Shown here: positions 33,374 to 42,111 of the stretch, one piece after another
Numbering within the stretch: the stretch's first letter is position 1
Layout of the letters: every line of letters begins with the position of its first letter
Assembly: GCA_045637485.1 (NCBI GenBank)
Contig: JAZTZK010000047.1
Location: forward strand, 1-48,810
Reading direction: 5' to 3'
Length of the DNA stretch: 48,810 bases
DNA from: UBA2862 sp045637485
GTDB lineage: Bacteria > Bacillota > Clostridia > Christensenellales > Aristaeellaceae
Program-made: the position numbers and the translations under genes
Notes under the pieces: generated by a model
What the model saw: the letters and a program-made list of their open reading frames with translations, nothing else
What the model was told of the DNA's origin: nothing
The model's database searches: none

Positions 33374-33907
33374 TTATTTAAACAGTATCAGCGAAAACCA
33401 GGTGACGATATTACCTTCAGCCTGGAACGCTATGCCATGCTTTTCCGCAAGGTCGGTGACCAGTATGCCGTGGCTCTCCACGCATGGAAACATGCGGTCC
33501 GGGAAGCGGCAGGGGGCGTCGGGCCATGTGCAGTGCTCACAGTGGGCGCAGGCCTCTGTGGACAGCGTCAGCGTCTCCGCGGCCTGCTCGCGCACCATCT
33601 CAAGCACCCGACGGGTGATCTCCTCGTGATCAGCTCGGGTCGCCAGGGTTTCGGCGATGTTGGCGATGTCGCTGACCTCGGTGACCGTGGCGATCAGCAA
33701 TCCCTCCTCAAAGGCCATCACCCGCTTTTTACAGGCTTCCACCGTGCCAACCGCCGGCGGACAGGCCCAGGTGGTATTGTACATCGGGCACTCCGTCTGG
33801 CAGATATAGCGAACACGTTCGGAAAAGCGCAGCTCGTCCGCCCTGATAAAGGCGTATTCGTACAATGGCAGCTCTGCCAGCCGCGCCTCCAGCTTTTGTC
33901 TGTCCAT
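33374..33907 (-). CDS. DUF2284-type Cys-rich metal-binding protein
   Basis: A 177-residue protein of the predicted metal-binding DUF2284 family. It has Cys clusters CQTECPMYNTTWACPP (about 36-51) and CAHCEHCTWPDAPC (about 119-132), followed by FPCVESHGI. The spacing suggests an Fe-S cluster or zinc site. It starts two bases after the livF stop and is the last gene of the liv operon. The family function is unknown, and its link to amino acid transport is only positional. Confidence 0.8.
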   Translation of the reverse strand: MDRQKLEARLAELPLYEYAFIRADELRFSERVRYICQTECPMYNTTWACPPAVGTVEACKKRVMAFEEGLLIATVTEVSDIANIAETLATRADHEEITRRVLEMVREQAAETLTLSTEACAHCEHCTWPDAPCRFPDRMFPCVESHGILVTDLAEKHGIAFQAEGNIVTWFSLILFK

Positions 33908-33909
33908 GC

Positions 33910-34638
33910 TCAGCCGCCCAGGTAGGCCTCGCGCACGCGATCGTCCGCCAGAACCTCGGCGGCGGGGCCGGAGATGGTGATCTTGCCGGTGCCCAGCACG
34001 TAAGCGCGGTCTGCGATGGAAAGCGCCATCTGGGCGTTTTGCTCCACCAGCAATATCGTCGTGCCCGCGGCGTGCAGCTCCTTGATGATGTCAAAGATCT
34101 GCTCCACCAGTATCGGCGCCAGGCCCATCGAGGGCTCGTCCAGCATCAGCAGCTTGGGCTTGCTCATCAGCGCCCGGCCCATGGCCAGCATCTGCTGCTC
34201 CCCGCCGGAGAGCGTGCCGGCCACCTGCTTTTCGCGCTCCTTCAGCCGGGGAAAGCGCTTGAATACATTCTCCAGGGAAGCGGGAATCTCGTCGTTCGGG
34301 CGGGAGTAGCCGCCCATCTCCAGGTTTTCCAGCACGGTCATCTGCTGGAACACCCGCCGTCCCTCCGGGCACAGCGCCATGCCCAGGCCCACGATACGGC
34401 TGGCCCCGATGCCGACAATGCCCTTCCCTTCAAAGCTTATCAGGCCGCTACGGGGCTTGAGCAGGCCGGAAACCGTATTCAGCGTGGTGGACTTGCCTGC
34501 GCCGTTCGCGCCGATCAACGTGACGATCTCGCCCTCGTTGACCTCAAAGGAAATGCCCTTGATGGCGTGGATGCTGCCATAGTAGACGTGAATGTCGTCC
34601 ACCCGCAGCAGGCTCTTGCTCTTACTTGCTTCGATCAT
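33910..34638 (-). CDS. livF: Branched-chain amino acid ABC transporter ATP-binding protein LivF
   Basis: One of two ATPases of the high-affinity Leu/Ile/Val importer. The 242-residue product has Walker A GANGAGKST near 40, signature TLSGGEQQMLAMGRAL near 139, Walker B LLMLDEPSMGLAP near 160, and the switch His replaced in the LVEQNAQM context typical of LivF. GGAGG precedes the ATG; three bases separate it from livG. Substrate specificity within amino acids, or urea/amide-type solutes, cannot be fixed from sequence. Confidence 0.92.
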   Translation of the reverse strand: MIEASKSKSLLRVDDIHVYYGSIHAIKGISFEVNEGEIVTLIGANGAGKSTTLNTVSGLLKPRSGLISFEGKGIVGIGASRIVGLGMALCPEGRRVFQQMTVLENLEMGGYSRPNDEIPASLENVFKRFPRLKEREKQVAGTLSGGEQQMLAMGRALMSKPKLLMLDEPSMGLAPILVEQIFDIIKELHAAGTTILLVEQNAQMALSIADRAYVLGTGKITISGPAAEVLADDRVREAYLGG

Positions 34639-34641
34639 GGC

Positions 34642-35505
34642 TCAGCCCTCCTTCTTCTTGCCCAGATAGGCTTCGATGACGGTCGGGTTGGCCTGGATCT
34701 CATCGGCGGTGCCCTTGGCGATGATGCGGCCGTAGTTCAGCACGCAGATGCCCTCGCAGATGCCCATGACCAGCTTCATGTCGTGCTCGATCAGCATGAC
34801 GGCAATCTTGAACTGGTCGCGAATCTTGATGATGTTGTGCATCAGCTCCTCCGTCTCGTGGGGGTTCATGCCCGCCGCGGGCTCATCCAGCAGCAGCAGC
34901 GAGGGATTCGTCGCCAGTGCCCGAACGATCTCGAGCCGTCGCTGCGCGCCATAGGGCAGCGATCCCGCGCGCGCGCCGGCCAGATCCTGCATGTCGAAGA
35001 TCGACAACAGCTCCAGCGCCTTTTCGTGCTGTCTGCGCTCGCCCTTCCAGTAGCCCGGCAGACGAAGTATGCCGGTGAACATGCCATACCTGATCTGGTT
35101 GTGCAGGCCGATGCGCACATTATCCTCCACCGTCATATTGTCGAACAGGCGGATGTTCTGGAACGTGCGGGCGATGCCCAGCTTGTTGGCCTGGACGGTG
35201 TTCATGCCCGCGGTATCCTTGCCGTTGAGCAGCACCGTGCCCATCGTGGGCTGGTAGACCTTGGTCAGCAGGTTGAACACGGTGGTCTTGCCCGCGCCGT
35301 TGGGGCCGATCAGCCCGGCGATCTCGGTCTTGCCGATGATCAGGTTAAAGTCCTCCACGGCCTTCAGACCGCCGAATTCAATGCCCAGGTGGCGGGCCTC
35401 CAGCACCGGCGTGGATAACAGGTCGCGCTCCGGGATGATGCCCTGGCTGGGCGCGGGCACCATCTTGGTGTCAAGCAGCCGCTTCTTGCCTTCAGTCTGT
35501 GTCAT
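34642..35505 (-). CDS. livG: Branched-chain amino acid ABC transporter ATP-binding protein LivG
   Basis: Second ATPase of the importer, 287 residues. It has Walker A GPNGAGKTT near 68, the LivG-specific long segment RTFQNIRLFDNMTVEDN near 115, the signature LPYGAQRRLEIVRAL near 180 and Walker B LLLLDEPAAGMNP near 203. It carries about 30 extra N-terminal residues before the ABC core. The ATG overlaps the livM stop (ATGA). Confidence 0.92.
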   Translation of the reverse strand: MTQTEGKKRLLDTKMVPAPSQGIIPERDLLSTPVLEARHLGIEFGGLKAVEDFNLIIGKTEIAGLIGPNGAGKTTVFNLLTKVYQPTMGTVLLNGKDTAGMNTVQANKLGIARTFQNIRLFDNMTVEDNVRIGLHNQIRYGMFTGILRLPGYWKGERRQHEKALELLSIFDMQDLAGARAGSLPYGAQRRLEIVRALATNPSLLLLDEPAAGMNPHETEELMHNIIKIRDQFKIAVMLIEHDMKLVMGICEGICVLNYGRIIAKGTADEIQANPTVIEAYLGKKKEG

Positions 35506-36557
35506 TCGTCAACACCTCCCACCTGCGCCTGATCGTCGCGTCCCCTGCGCCGGAACAGCTGGCTGAACAGTGAGCGCAGCATCGGGTTGTTGGTGACCAG
35601 CATCACCAGGATCAGCACGATGGCGTAGACCAGCATGCGATAGTCGGCAAAGGCCCTCAGCAGCTCCGGCAGTACCGTCAGCAGCGCTGCCGCGATGATG
35701 GAGCCCCAGATGTTGCCGATGCCGCCCAGCACCACGAACACCAGCACCAGTATCGACGTGTCGAACTTGAACTTCGACGCCGCGACGGTTGAAAAGTTCA
35801 GCCCGTACAGCGCCCCGGCCATGCCCGCCAGCACCGCGGAGGTGACGAAAGCCATCATCTTGTACTTGGTGACGTTGATGCCCATGGCCTCAGCGGCGAT
35901 GCGGTTGTCGCGGGTCGCCATGATGGCGCGGCCCGAACGGCTGTTTATGAGGTTCAGCACCACGAACAGCGTGAACAGTATCAGCGCGAAGCCCACCGGG
36001 AAGGTGGCGATCTTGTCGATGCCCGTCGTACCGGCAGGCCCGTTGACCACGAGCGCACCCGGGATATTCGGGTTGTTGAAGGACACATGCAGCCGGTTCC
36101 CGTCCAGCGAGAAGTACAGGCAGTTCAGCACGTTTCGAATGATCTCGCCGAACGCCAGCGTTACGATGGCGAGGTAGTCGCCGCGAAGCCGCAGCACCGG
36201 AACGCCGATCAAAACGCCCGCGACGCCCGCGAACACGCCGCCCACCGCCATTGACAGCAGCAGCCGAAGCGTCTCGTTTTCAACCCGCAGCGCGGCGAGG
36301 AACCAGGCGGAGGCTATGGCCCCGGAGAACGCGCCGACGCTCATAAAGCCCGCGTGGCCCAGGCTCAGCTCCCCCGAGATGCCGACCACCAGGTTCAGCG
36401 ACACCGCCATCACGATGTATACGCAGATCGGGATCATCTGTCCCTTCAGGGAGCGGGTCATGGAGCCGCTCGAGATCATGGCCTGGCACACGATGAAGGC
36501 GACGATCACGATGCCGTAGGAGATGAGGTTGTTGATCGTACTCTTTTTCAGCTTCAT
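35502..36557 (-). CDS. livM: Branched-chain amino acid ABC transporter permease LivM
   Basis: Membrane permease subunit, 351 residues, with about nine to ten membrane segments and the family motif GDYLAIVTLAFGEIIRNVLN near 140 followed by the NGPAGTTGI periplasmic-loop segment. The ATG at 36557 has GAGGTGA five bases upstream; a GTG nine bases earlier would overlap that site. It begins 10 bases after the livH stop. Confidence 0.92.
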   Translation of the reverse strand: MKLKKSTINNLISYGIVIVAFIVCQAMISSGSMTRSLKGQMIPICVYIVMAVSLNLVVGISGELSLGHAGFMSVGAFSGAIASAWFLAALRVENETLRLLLSMAVGGVFAGVAGVLIGVPVLRLRGDYLAIVTLAFGEIIRNVLNCLYFSLDGNRLHVSFNNPNIPGALVVNGPAGTTGIDKIATFPVGFALILFTLFVVLNLINSRSGRAIMATRDNRIAAEAMGINVTKYKMMAFVTSAVLAGMAGALYGLNFSTVAASKFKFDTSILVLVFVVLGGIGNIWGSIIAAALLTVLPELLRAFADYRMLVYAIVLILVMLVTNNPMLRSLFSQLFRRRGRDDQAQVGGVDE

Positions 36558-36567
36558 GGCGCTCACC

Positions 36568-37452
36568 TCACACTTTCTCGTGTATTGGCTTGCCCAGCAG
36601 GCCCGCCGGCTTGAACAGAAGCACGATGATCAACACGGCAAACACGATGGCGTCGCCGAGCTCGGTTGAGATGTAGGCCTTTCCAAGAATCTCGATGATG
36701 CCAAGCAGCAGACCGCCGATCATCGCCCCCGGGATGGAGCCGATGCCGCCGAACACCGCCGCGGTGAACGCCTTGATGCCCGGCATGGAGCCGGTGGTGG
36801 GCTGGAGCGTGGGATAGGCCGAGCACAGCAGCACACCCGCGACGGCCGCCAGCGCCGAGCCGATGGCGAATGTGACGGAGATGGTGCGGTTCACGTTGAT
36901 GCCCATCAGCTCCGCCGCGCCCTTGTCCTCGGACACCGCACGCATGGCCTTGCCCATCTTCGTCCTGCCTGTGAACAGCGTCAGCGCCACCATGATGACG
37001 ATGTTGGCCGCTATGGTAAGGATCGTCTCGCTGGATATCACGAGGTTGCCGTCAAACAGCTTGATCGACCCCAGGCTGAACACGGAGGGAAAAACCTTGG
37101 GGTTGGAGCTCCAGATCAGAAGCGCCGTGTTTTGCAGCAGGTAGCTGACGCCGATGGCCGTGATCAGCACGGCCAGCTTGGTCGCCTGGCGCAGCGGCCT
37201 GTAGGCAAGGCCCTCGATGACGACGCCCAGCACCATGCACACCGCCATGGCGCACAGTACCGCCAGGATCGGCGGCAGCGACAGATAGGACATGGCGCAG
37301 AACGCGATATAAGCGCCCACCATGATGATGTCGCCGTGGGCGAAGTTCAGCATCTTGGCGATGCCATACACCATGGTGTAGCCCAGCGCGATGATGGCGT
37401 AGACCCTGCCAAGGCTGATTCCGTTGATCAGGAATCGCAGGAACGAAACCAT
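36568..37452 (-). CDS. livH: Branched-chain amino acid ABC transporter permease LivH
   Basis: Membrane permease subunit, 294 residues, with about eight membrane segments, the start GISLGRVYAIIALGYTMVYG, and the ABC-coupling segment GRTKMGKAMRAVSEDKGAAELMGIN near 180. The ATG at 37452 has GGAG nine bases upstream; an upstream TTG abuts that site. It is separated from livK by 139 bp holding two hairpins. Confidence 0.92.
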   Translation of the reverse strand: MVSFLRFLINGISLGRVYAIIALGYTMVYGIAKMLNFAHGDIIMVGAYIAFCAMSYLSLPPILAVLCAMAVCMVLGVVIEGLAYRPLRQATKLAVLITAIGVSYLLQNTALLIWSSNPKVFPSVFSLGSIKLFDGNLVISSETILTIAANIVIMVALTLFTGRTKMGKAMRAVSEDKGAAELMGINVNRTISVTFAIGSALAAVAGVLLCSAYPTLQPTTGSMPGIKAFTAAVFGGIGSIPGAMIGGLLLGIIEILGKAYISTELGDAIVFAVLIIVLLFKPAGLLGKPIHEKV

Positions 37453-37482
37453 GAATTCCAACTCCTCATTTAACGTGTTGAA

Positions 37483-37532
37483 GGTAACTGACCATCGCCA
37501 GCAGCCCCTCCTGTTGGCTATGGTCAGTTACC
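37483..37532 (-). other. Long inverted repeat between livK and livH
   Basis: Thirteen-base perfect arms GGTAACTGACCAT (37483-37495) and ATGGTCAGTTACC (37520-37532) extend inward by GCC/GGC after one mismatch. No T run follows on the minus strand. It is probably an mRNA-stabilising or partial-termination hairpin lowering permease expression relative to the binding protein. Confidence 0.75.
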
Positions 37533-37549
37533 TCTTATAAGGTAACCCC

Positions 37550-37574
37550 CCGGCTCCGAACACATCGGAGCCGG
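37550..37574 (-). other. Second hairpin just after livK
   Basis: Ten-base perfect arms CCGGCTCCGA (37550-37559) and TCGGAGCCGG (37565-37574) with a five-base loop, 18 bp past the livK stop. On the minus strand it is followed by G-rich rather than T-rich sequence, so it is not a standard terminator. Confidence 0.75.
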
Positions 37575-37591
37575 AAAAACCGTGGGGACGA

Positions 37592-38731
37592 TTATTCGCC
37601 GAAGGCCACGTAGCCGCCGTCCTTGATGACGTAGGCGTTGGGCAGCTTGTTGACCTTGCCGTCGGGGGTCCAGGTCATGTCGCCGGTCAGGCCCACGTAG
37701 TTCAGGGTCGCGAACTGCTCGATCAGCTTCTCGCAGGCGTCCTCGGGAGAGGTGCTGCCGTCGATGCCGGCCGCCAGGCTGGCGTTGTACAGCGCGTACA
37801 CGGCGTCATAGGCGTCGGCCGCGAACTGGTTCGGCTTGTCGCCGCCGGAGACCGCCTGGTACTTGGCCACGAAGTCAACGGTGTGCGCGTCCTCGGAGAA
37901 CGCGGAGAAGGGGGTCAGCAGGATGACGCCGTCGGCCAGGGAGGCGTCGAAGCCCTCCATCGCCAGGATACCGTCCATGCCGTCCACGCCGAAGAACACG
38001 GGCGCGTAGTCCATGCTCTTGGCGGTGGCCAGGATCATGGAAGCGGGGGTGTAGTAGATGGGCAGGAACACCAGGTCGGCCCCGGCGTCCTTCGCGGCGG
38101 TCACCTGGACGGAGAAGTCCGTGGTGTCGTCGGTGAAGGTGGTTTCGGAGACGATGTTCAGGCCCAGCTCCTCGCTCTTGGCCTTGAAGTTCTGGTAGAT
38201 GCCGGTGGAGTAGTCGTCAGCGTTGTTGTAGATCACGGCGACGTTCTCACCCAGCTTGTTCTCGGAGATGATCTGCGCGGAGAAGACGCCCATCGCCGGG
38301 TCCTCGAAGCAGACCTGGTACATGTTGTCCTTGCCCTCGGGCACCTTCGCGGAGGAGGCGGAGGGGGTCAGCATGAACACGCGCTCCTCGTAGGCGACGG
38401 CGCTGACGGCGATGCAGGGGGTGGTGGTCGTGGTGCCCACGATCATCTGCGCGCCCTGGTCCATCACGGTGTTGTAGGCGTTGACGGACTTCTCGGCGTC
38501 GTGCTCGTCATCCTCGGCAAGCAGCTCGATCTGCAGGCCGCCCTGGGCGTTGATCTCGTCGGCGGCAACCTGGGCGCCGTACTTGCAAGCCAGTCCATAG
38601 AGGGCGGCGGGTCCGGTGAACGGTCCGATGACGCCCATCTTCAGCGCGTCCTCGGCCATGGCGGCGGAGGCCAGACCCAGGACCATCACGATGGCGAGGA
38701 TCATTGCAACGATTGCCTTGTTGAACTTCAT
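37592..38731 (-). CDS. livK: Branched-chain amino acid substrate-binding protein (LivK/J-like)
   Basis: Extracytoplasmic receptor that captures the amino acid and delivers it to LivHM. The 379-residue product begins with a signal peptide (basic MKFNK, hydrophobic core, likely cleavage after AMA near 27), then a type I periplasmic-binding fold: KMGVIGPFTGPAALYG, the VGTTTTTPC hinge region near 98, and VFFGVDGMDG. There is no lipobox cysteine. The ATG at 38731 has GGGAGG about eight bases upstream; the frame extends 42 bases further without a site. It is the first gene of the operon. Confidence 0.92.
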   Translation of the reverse strand: MKFNKAIVAMILAIVMVLGLASAAMAEDALKMGVIGPFTGPAALYGLACKYGAQVAADEINAQGGLQIELLAEDDEHDAEKSVNAYNTVMDQGAQMIVGTTTTTPCIAVSAVAYEERVFMLTPSASSAKVPEGKDNMYQVCFEDPAMGVFSAQIISENKLGENVAVIYNNADDYSTGIYQNFKAKSEELGLNIVSETTFTDDTTDFSVQVTAAKDAGADLVFLPIYYTPASMILATAKSMDYAPVFFGVDGMDGILAMEGFDASLADGVILLTPFSAFSEDAHTVDFVAKYQAVSGGDKPNQFAADAYDAVYALYNASLAAGIDGSTSPEDACEKLIEQFATLNYVGLTGDMTWTPDGKVNKLPNAYVIKDGGYVAFGE

Positions 38732-38763
38732 AATCGGATTCCTCCCAATCAGAATTGCGCTAC

Positions 38764-38781
38764 GCGAATACAAATATTCGC
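38764..38781 (-). promoter_or_regulatory. Perfect 7-bp inverted repeat in the liv leader
   Basis: GCGAATA / TATTCGC around CAAA, 16-33 bp downstream of the liv -10 box. Its placement fits a repressor operator or a leader hairpin; no factor is identified. Confidence 0.5.
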
Positions 38782-38796
38782 ATATCGTTAAACGCT

Positions 38797-38825
38797 ACTA
38801 TACAATTACATCATTTTATTGTCAA
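38797..38825 (-). promoter_or_regulatory. Strong sigma-A promoter of the liv operon
   Basis: On the minus strand, TTGACA (38820-38825), exactly 17 bp, TATAGT (38797-38802), 65 bp before livK. Confidence 0.88.
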
Positions 38826-38957
38826 GAGCATGTTATGTGCGTTTTCGAGTATTTTGCGTTATTTCTCATTTGAACCATGCACCGCTCCATCCTGCATTTC
38901 CAGCGGATACCGAGGGGGTTGCCGACGGAAATATGCCATGATTGACATCAGCGAATT

Positions 38958-40061
38958 TCACTTCTGTCGCGGTTCGATGAGCTTGTCGAGCAGCCTTGCG
39001 GTCTCGGCGGCACTGTCGAGGGGCGCATAGGCGCGTTGGGCGGCGCGCATGGCCTCCATCGGAGCCCCTCCGTTCGCAAACAGGTCGCCGATGCATTTGG
39101 GCAGCGCCTCCGGGTCCGGGCAATACACCGCGACGCCGTGGGCCTGGAGCACGTCCGGGTTGTGCTGCTCCTGCCCCGCCAGCTGGCCGAACAGGATCAC
39201 CGGCACGTTGAGCGCCACCGCCTCCATGGCGGCATTGGGACTCGCGCGAAGAATCAGAATGTCGCTTGCCGCCATGACATTCTGGATATCGTCGATAAAG
39301 CCCATGACGGTCAGTCGGCCGTGGTACAGCTCACCAAAGGCCTTTTTCAGCTTTTTGCGCAGCTTCGTGTTCCGCCCGCACACCACGTTGACGTGGACGT
39401 CGGTGTGCTTGAGGAGCACGCGGGTGACGGCGCGAATGATGCCGCTGCCCTCCGAGCCGCTCATGACGGTGACGACCGTACCCTGGTGAGGCTGCGGCGC
39501 TGGGACGTTCATAAATCGCATGCGCACCGGAAAGCCGACCTCTATGACCCTGTCGGGATTGTCCACATGGGCTACCGTGCATTCATAGGATTCCCGCGAC
39601 GGCGCCAGGACGCGATAGATGCGGGGGTCGTACCAGTATTCGGTGATGTCCACCAGATCCACCTCATGGGCGATCAGCGGAATATCCAGCCCGGCCTCCT
39701 GCATGACATCCAATACCGACGCCAGAAAAATCGGATGCACGGAGAGTATGGCATCCGGCTGAAAGCTGTTCAGCAGGGTCAGCAAGCGGGCCCGGATCAT
39801 GGAGGCGACCACGGTGGTCACCGGTTTTCTGAAGGTCTGCCCTGCCGCAAAATTCCACTCCCATGCCTTGCCGGGCATTCGGGTGATCGGTCCGTAGGTG
39901 TATTCGGCCATGTACTGTTCAAAGCGGTTCATCAGGGCAAAGCCGTCGATGCTCTTGACCTCCATATCGTCATAGGCGGAAAGGCGTTCCGCCAGGGCCT
40001 CAGCGATGCTTTTGTGGCCGTGCCCCGTGTACATCGATGTGATGATCAACAGTTTTCGCAT
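38958..40061 (-). CDS. MGDG-synthase-like glycolipid glycosyltransferase
   Basis: A 367-residue GT-B enzyme of the family with plant MGDG synthases and UgtP, which transfer glucose or galactose to diacylglycerol. It has the N-terminal SMYTGHGHKSIAEAL motif, IAHEVDLVDITEYW near 130, VVTVMSGSEGSG near 200, and the donor-site segment LRASPNAAMEAVALNVPVIL near 283. GAGAGG precedes the ATG, and the start overlaps the CrtO-like gene by 16 bp. With that neighbour it probably builds an acylated glycolipid; acceptor and sugar are unknown. Confidence 0.85.
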   Translation of the reverse strand: MRKLLIITSMYTGHGHKSIAEALAERLSAYDDMEVKSIDGFALMNRFEQYMAEYTYGPITRMPGKAWEWNFAAGQTFRKPVTTVVASMIRARLLTLLNSFQPDAILSVHPIFLASVLDVMQEAGLDIPLIAHEVDLVDITEYWYDPRIYRVLAPSRESYECTVAHVDNPDRVIEVGFPVRMRFMNVPAPQPHQGTVVTVMSGSEGSGIIRAVTRVLLKHTDVHVNVVCGRNTKLRKKLKKAFGELYHGRLTVMGFIDDIQNVMAASDILILRASPNAAMEAVALNVPVILFGQLAGQEQHNPDVLQAHGVAVYCPDPEALPKCIGDLFANGGAPMEAMRAAQRAYAPLDSAAETARLLDKLIEPRQK

Positions 40062-40645
40062 GCTTTAATCCTCTCGAGTATCATTACTATTCTCGGACGG
40101 TTATAGCGCTGGATGATGATGTCGCCCAGGTTGCTCAGCGCATATCCGATTGAAATCGCCACGCCATACCAGCCTTCGATCAACAGCCAGAATACCGGAC
40201 TGAGCAGCGCGAGCACCCAGTGCACCAGCTCGGCACTGCACATCTCCTGCACAAGGCGCTCCAAATGCGCCTTATCCCTGGAGATGGTATTCTGTTTGGG
40301 AAAGGCCTTCGGCATGATCCTGCTCATGTCTATGCTGTGGGTCTTGAGCCAGCGCACGCCCAAGCGCTCATAGATCTGACCGTTGCACTCCCACGCATAG
40401 CATTTAAACGGAAAGCGTCTGTAATCAAACCAGGAGCGCGGAATGCTCTCGCCGATGAAAAAAGCAGGGATGCCGATGATTCCCACTATGGAAGCCATTC
40501 TCAGGAAGACGTACAGCGGCTTGAACAGGTGCGCAAGATGGTCGTCGCTCGTGAGTACGAACAGCCCGACGCACACCGCAAAAAGCAAAGCCATGATCAG
40601 AACGCTCAGGTCGATTGCGCCTTCCGTCCGCCTCTTCTGACCCAT
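40046..40645 (-). CDS. CrtO-like membrane acyltransferase
   Basis: A 199-residue membrane protein resembling glycosyl-4,4'-diaponeurosporenoate acyltransferase (staphylococcal CrtO) and relatives: RLGVRWLKTHSIDMSR near 95, a conserved EMCSAELVHW near 138, and a terminal YNRPRI motif. It has about four membrane segments. The ATG at 40645 has GGAGG eight bases upstream; the frame reaches further to a TTG without a site. No carotenoid genes are adjacent, so the acceptor may be the glycolipid made by the next gene. It starts 41 bp after aspartate kinase. Confidence 0.75.
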   Translation of the reverse strand: MGQKRRTEGAIDLSVLIMALLFAVCVGLFVLTSDDHLAHLFKPLYVFLRMASIVGIIGIPAFFIGESIPRSWFDYRRFPFKCYAWECNGQIYERLGVRWLKTHSIDMSRIMPKAFPKQNTISRDKAHLERLVQEMCSAELVHWVLALLSPVFWLLIEGWYGVAISIGYALSNLGDIIIQRYNRPRIVMILERIKACENC

Positions 40646-40686
40646 ATCCGAACCCTCCGAAGCGCTTCCCTTTTTTATTCCTTGTT

Positions 40687-42009
40687 TCAATCCTTCACAA
40701 ACGCCCTGTAGATGGCGTTCATAGCGGTTTCAAAATCTTCGATATTGATGCCCACGATGATGTTCAGCTCGCTGGAGCCCTGGTCGATCATGCGGATGTT
40801 CACGCCCGCTTCGTAGAGCGCCGTAAACAGGCGGGCGGCGGTGCCGGGAGCGCTGGTCATGCCATGACCCACGGTGGCGATCAGCGCTATGCCCGCGCTG
40901 ATGTCGATGGCGTCGGGCTGGCAGGTTTGCTGGATGCGCTGAATGATCTGATCCTTTCGGGTCACCAGGTCCTTGTCAGCCACCACGACGGACATCGTGT
41001 CGATGCCTGTGGGCAGGTGCTCAAACGAGACGCCGAAATCCTCCAGCGCCTGAAGCACCCGGCGGCCAAAGCCCAGCTCCGCGTTCATCATCGCCTTTTC
41101 GATGCTCAGCAGCGTGAAATTCTTGTGTCCCGCAATGCCGGTGATCACCTGCTCCTTCCCGCGATCCAGGGAAGGTTCCACCACGATCATCGTGCCGGGA
41201 TCCTCGGGCGCATTGGTATTTCGGATATTCGTGGGAATGCCCGCCTTGTGCACCGGAAAGATGGCGTCCTCGTGAAGGACCGTCGCGCCCATGTAGGACA
41301 GCTCCCTCAGCTCCCGATAGCTCAACTCCCGGATACACCTGGGATTTTTGACGATGCGGGGATCGGCCATCAGGAACCCGGATACATCGGTCCAGTTCAC
41401 GTACAGGTCGGCCTTCGCCGCCCGGGCCACGATGGCGCCGGAGATGTCGCTGCCGCCTCGGGAGAAGGTGTGCACGTCACCGTTGGGATAGGCGCCGTAA
41501 AATCCGGGGATGACCGCGTGAGCGTGCAGCTTCAGCGCCTCCGCCATGATCTCATTGGTCCACTCCGAGGCAAAGGCGCCCTGTCGGTCAAATTTCACCA
41601 CATCCTGGGCATCGATGAAATCCCAGCCCAGGTACTTGGACAGCAGTATGCCGTTCATGTATTCCCCGCGGCTCGCTGCAAAATCCGGGTTCTTGTACTG
41701 GCGAATGGCGTTGCAGGTGTCGATCAGCAGGCCCTCGATGTCAAAGTCCAGCGCCAGCTCCCGGGCGATGGCCAGATAGCGGTCTGCAATTTTCCTGAAC
41801 AGCTGCTCATGGCTCTGGCCGCGCTCCACCAGCCTGTGACACTGGTAGAGCAGGTCGGTGATCTTCTCGTCAGCGTCAAACCGCTTGCCGGGAGCGCTGG
41901 GTACCACGTAATGATAGTCGGGATCCGATTCGATGATGGCCTTGACCTTGCGGAAGTGCTCCGCGTCACACAGTGAAGATCCGCCAAACTTTGCCACTTT
42001 GATTCCCAA
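40687..42009 (-). CDS. lysC: Aspartate kinase
   Basis: First enzyme of the aspartate pathway (Lys, Thr, Met, diaminopimelate). The 440-residue monofunctional product has KVAKFGGSSL at the start, GEYMNGILLSKYL near 115, FSRGGSDISGAI near 185, and two C-terminal ACT domains (about 300-440) for end-product control. The TTG at 42009 is chosen because GAAGGGAG lies eight bases upstream; the frame begins 18 bases earlier. The short leader has no lysine riboswitch. It heads a transcript with the CrtO-like and glycosyltransferase genes. Confidence 0.92.
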   Translation of the reverse strand: MGIKVAKFGGSSLCDAEHFRKVKAIIESDPDYHYVVPSAPGKRFDADEKITDLLYQCHRLVERGQSHEQLFRKIADRYLAIARELALDFDIEGLLIDTCNAIRQYKNPDFAASRGEYMNGILLSKYLGWDFIDAQDVVKFDRQGAFASEWTNEIMAEALKLHAHAVIPGFYGAYPNGDVHTFSRGGSDISGAIVARAAKADLYVNWTDVSGFLMADPRIVKNPRCIRELSYRELRELSYMGATVLHEDAIFPVHKAGIPTNIRNTNAPEDPGTMIVVEPSLDRGKEQVITGIAGHKNFTLLSIEKAMMNAELGFGRRVLQALEDFGVSFEHLPTGIDTMSVVVADKDLVTRKDQIIQRIQQTCQPDAIDISAGIALIATVGHGMTSAPGTAARLFTALYEAGVNIRMIDQGSSELNIIVGINIEDFETAMNAIYRAFVKD

Positions 42010-42093
42010 GTTGATAACTCCCTTCAAGCCGATAGCCTCGGCGTGTCTGTAACGGTGATAATCTGCGAGCGCATGTGCGGCGCGCCCATGCCT

Positions 42094-42110
42094 GGCGGCT
42101 GGTAGCCGCC
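42094..42110. other. Short GC-rich hairpin between engB and lysC
   Basis: Perfect 7-bp arms GGCGGCT (42094-42100) and AGCCGCC (42104-42110) with a three-base loop directly follow engB on the minus strand. There is no T run, so it may stabilise or weakly terminate the lon-engB transcript. Confidence 0.5.
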
Positions 42111-42111
42111 G

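Noticed and set aside
42010..42111. Possible lysine riboswitch before aspartate kinase
   Set aside because: The spacer is about 100 bp, too short, and shows only a 7-bp hairpin.
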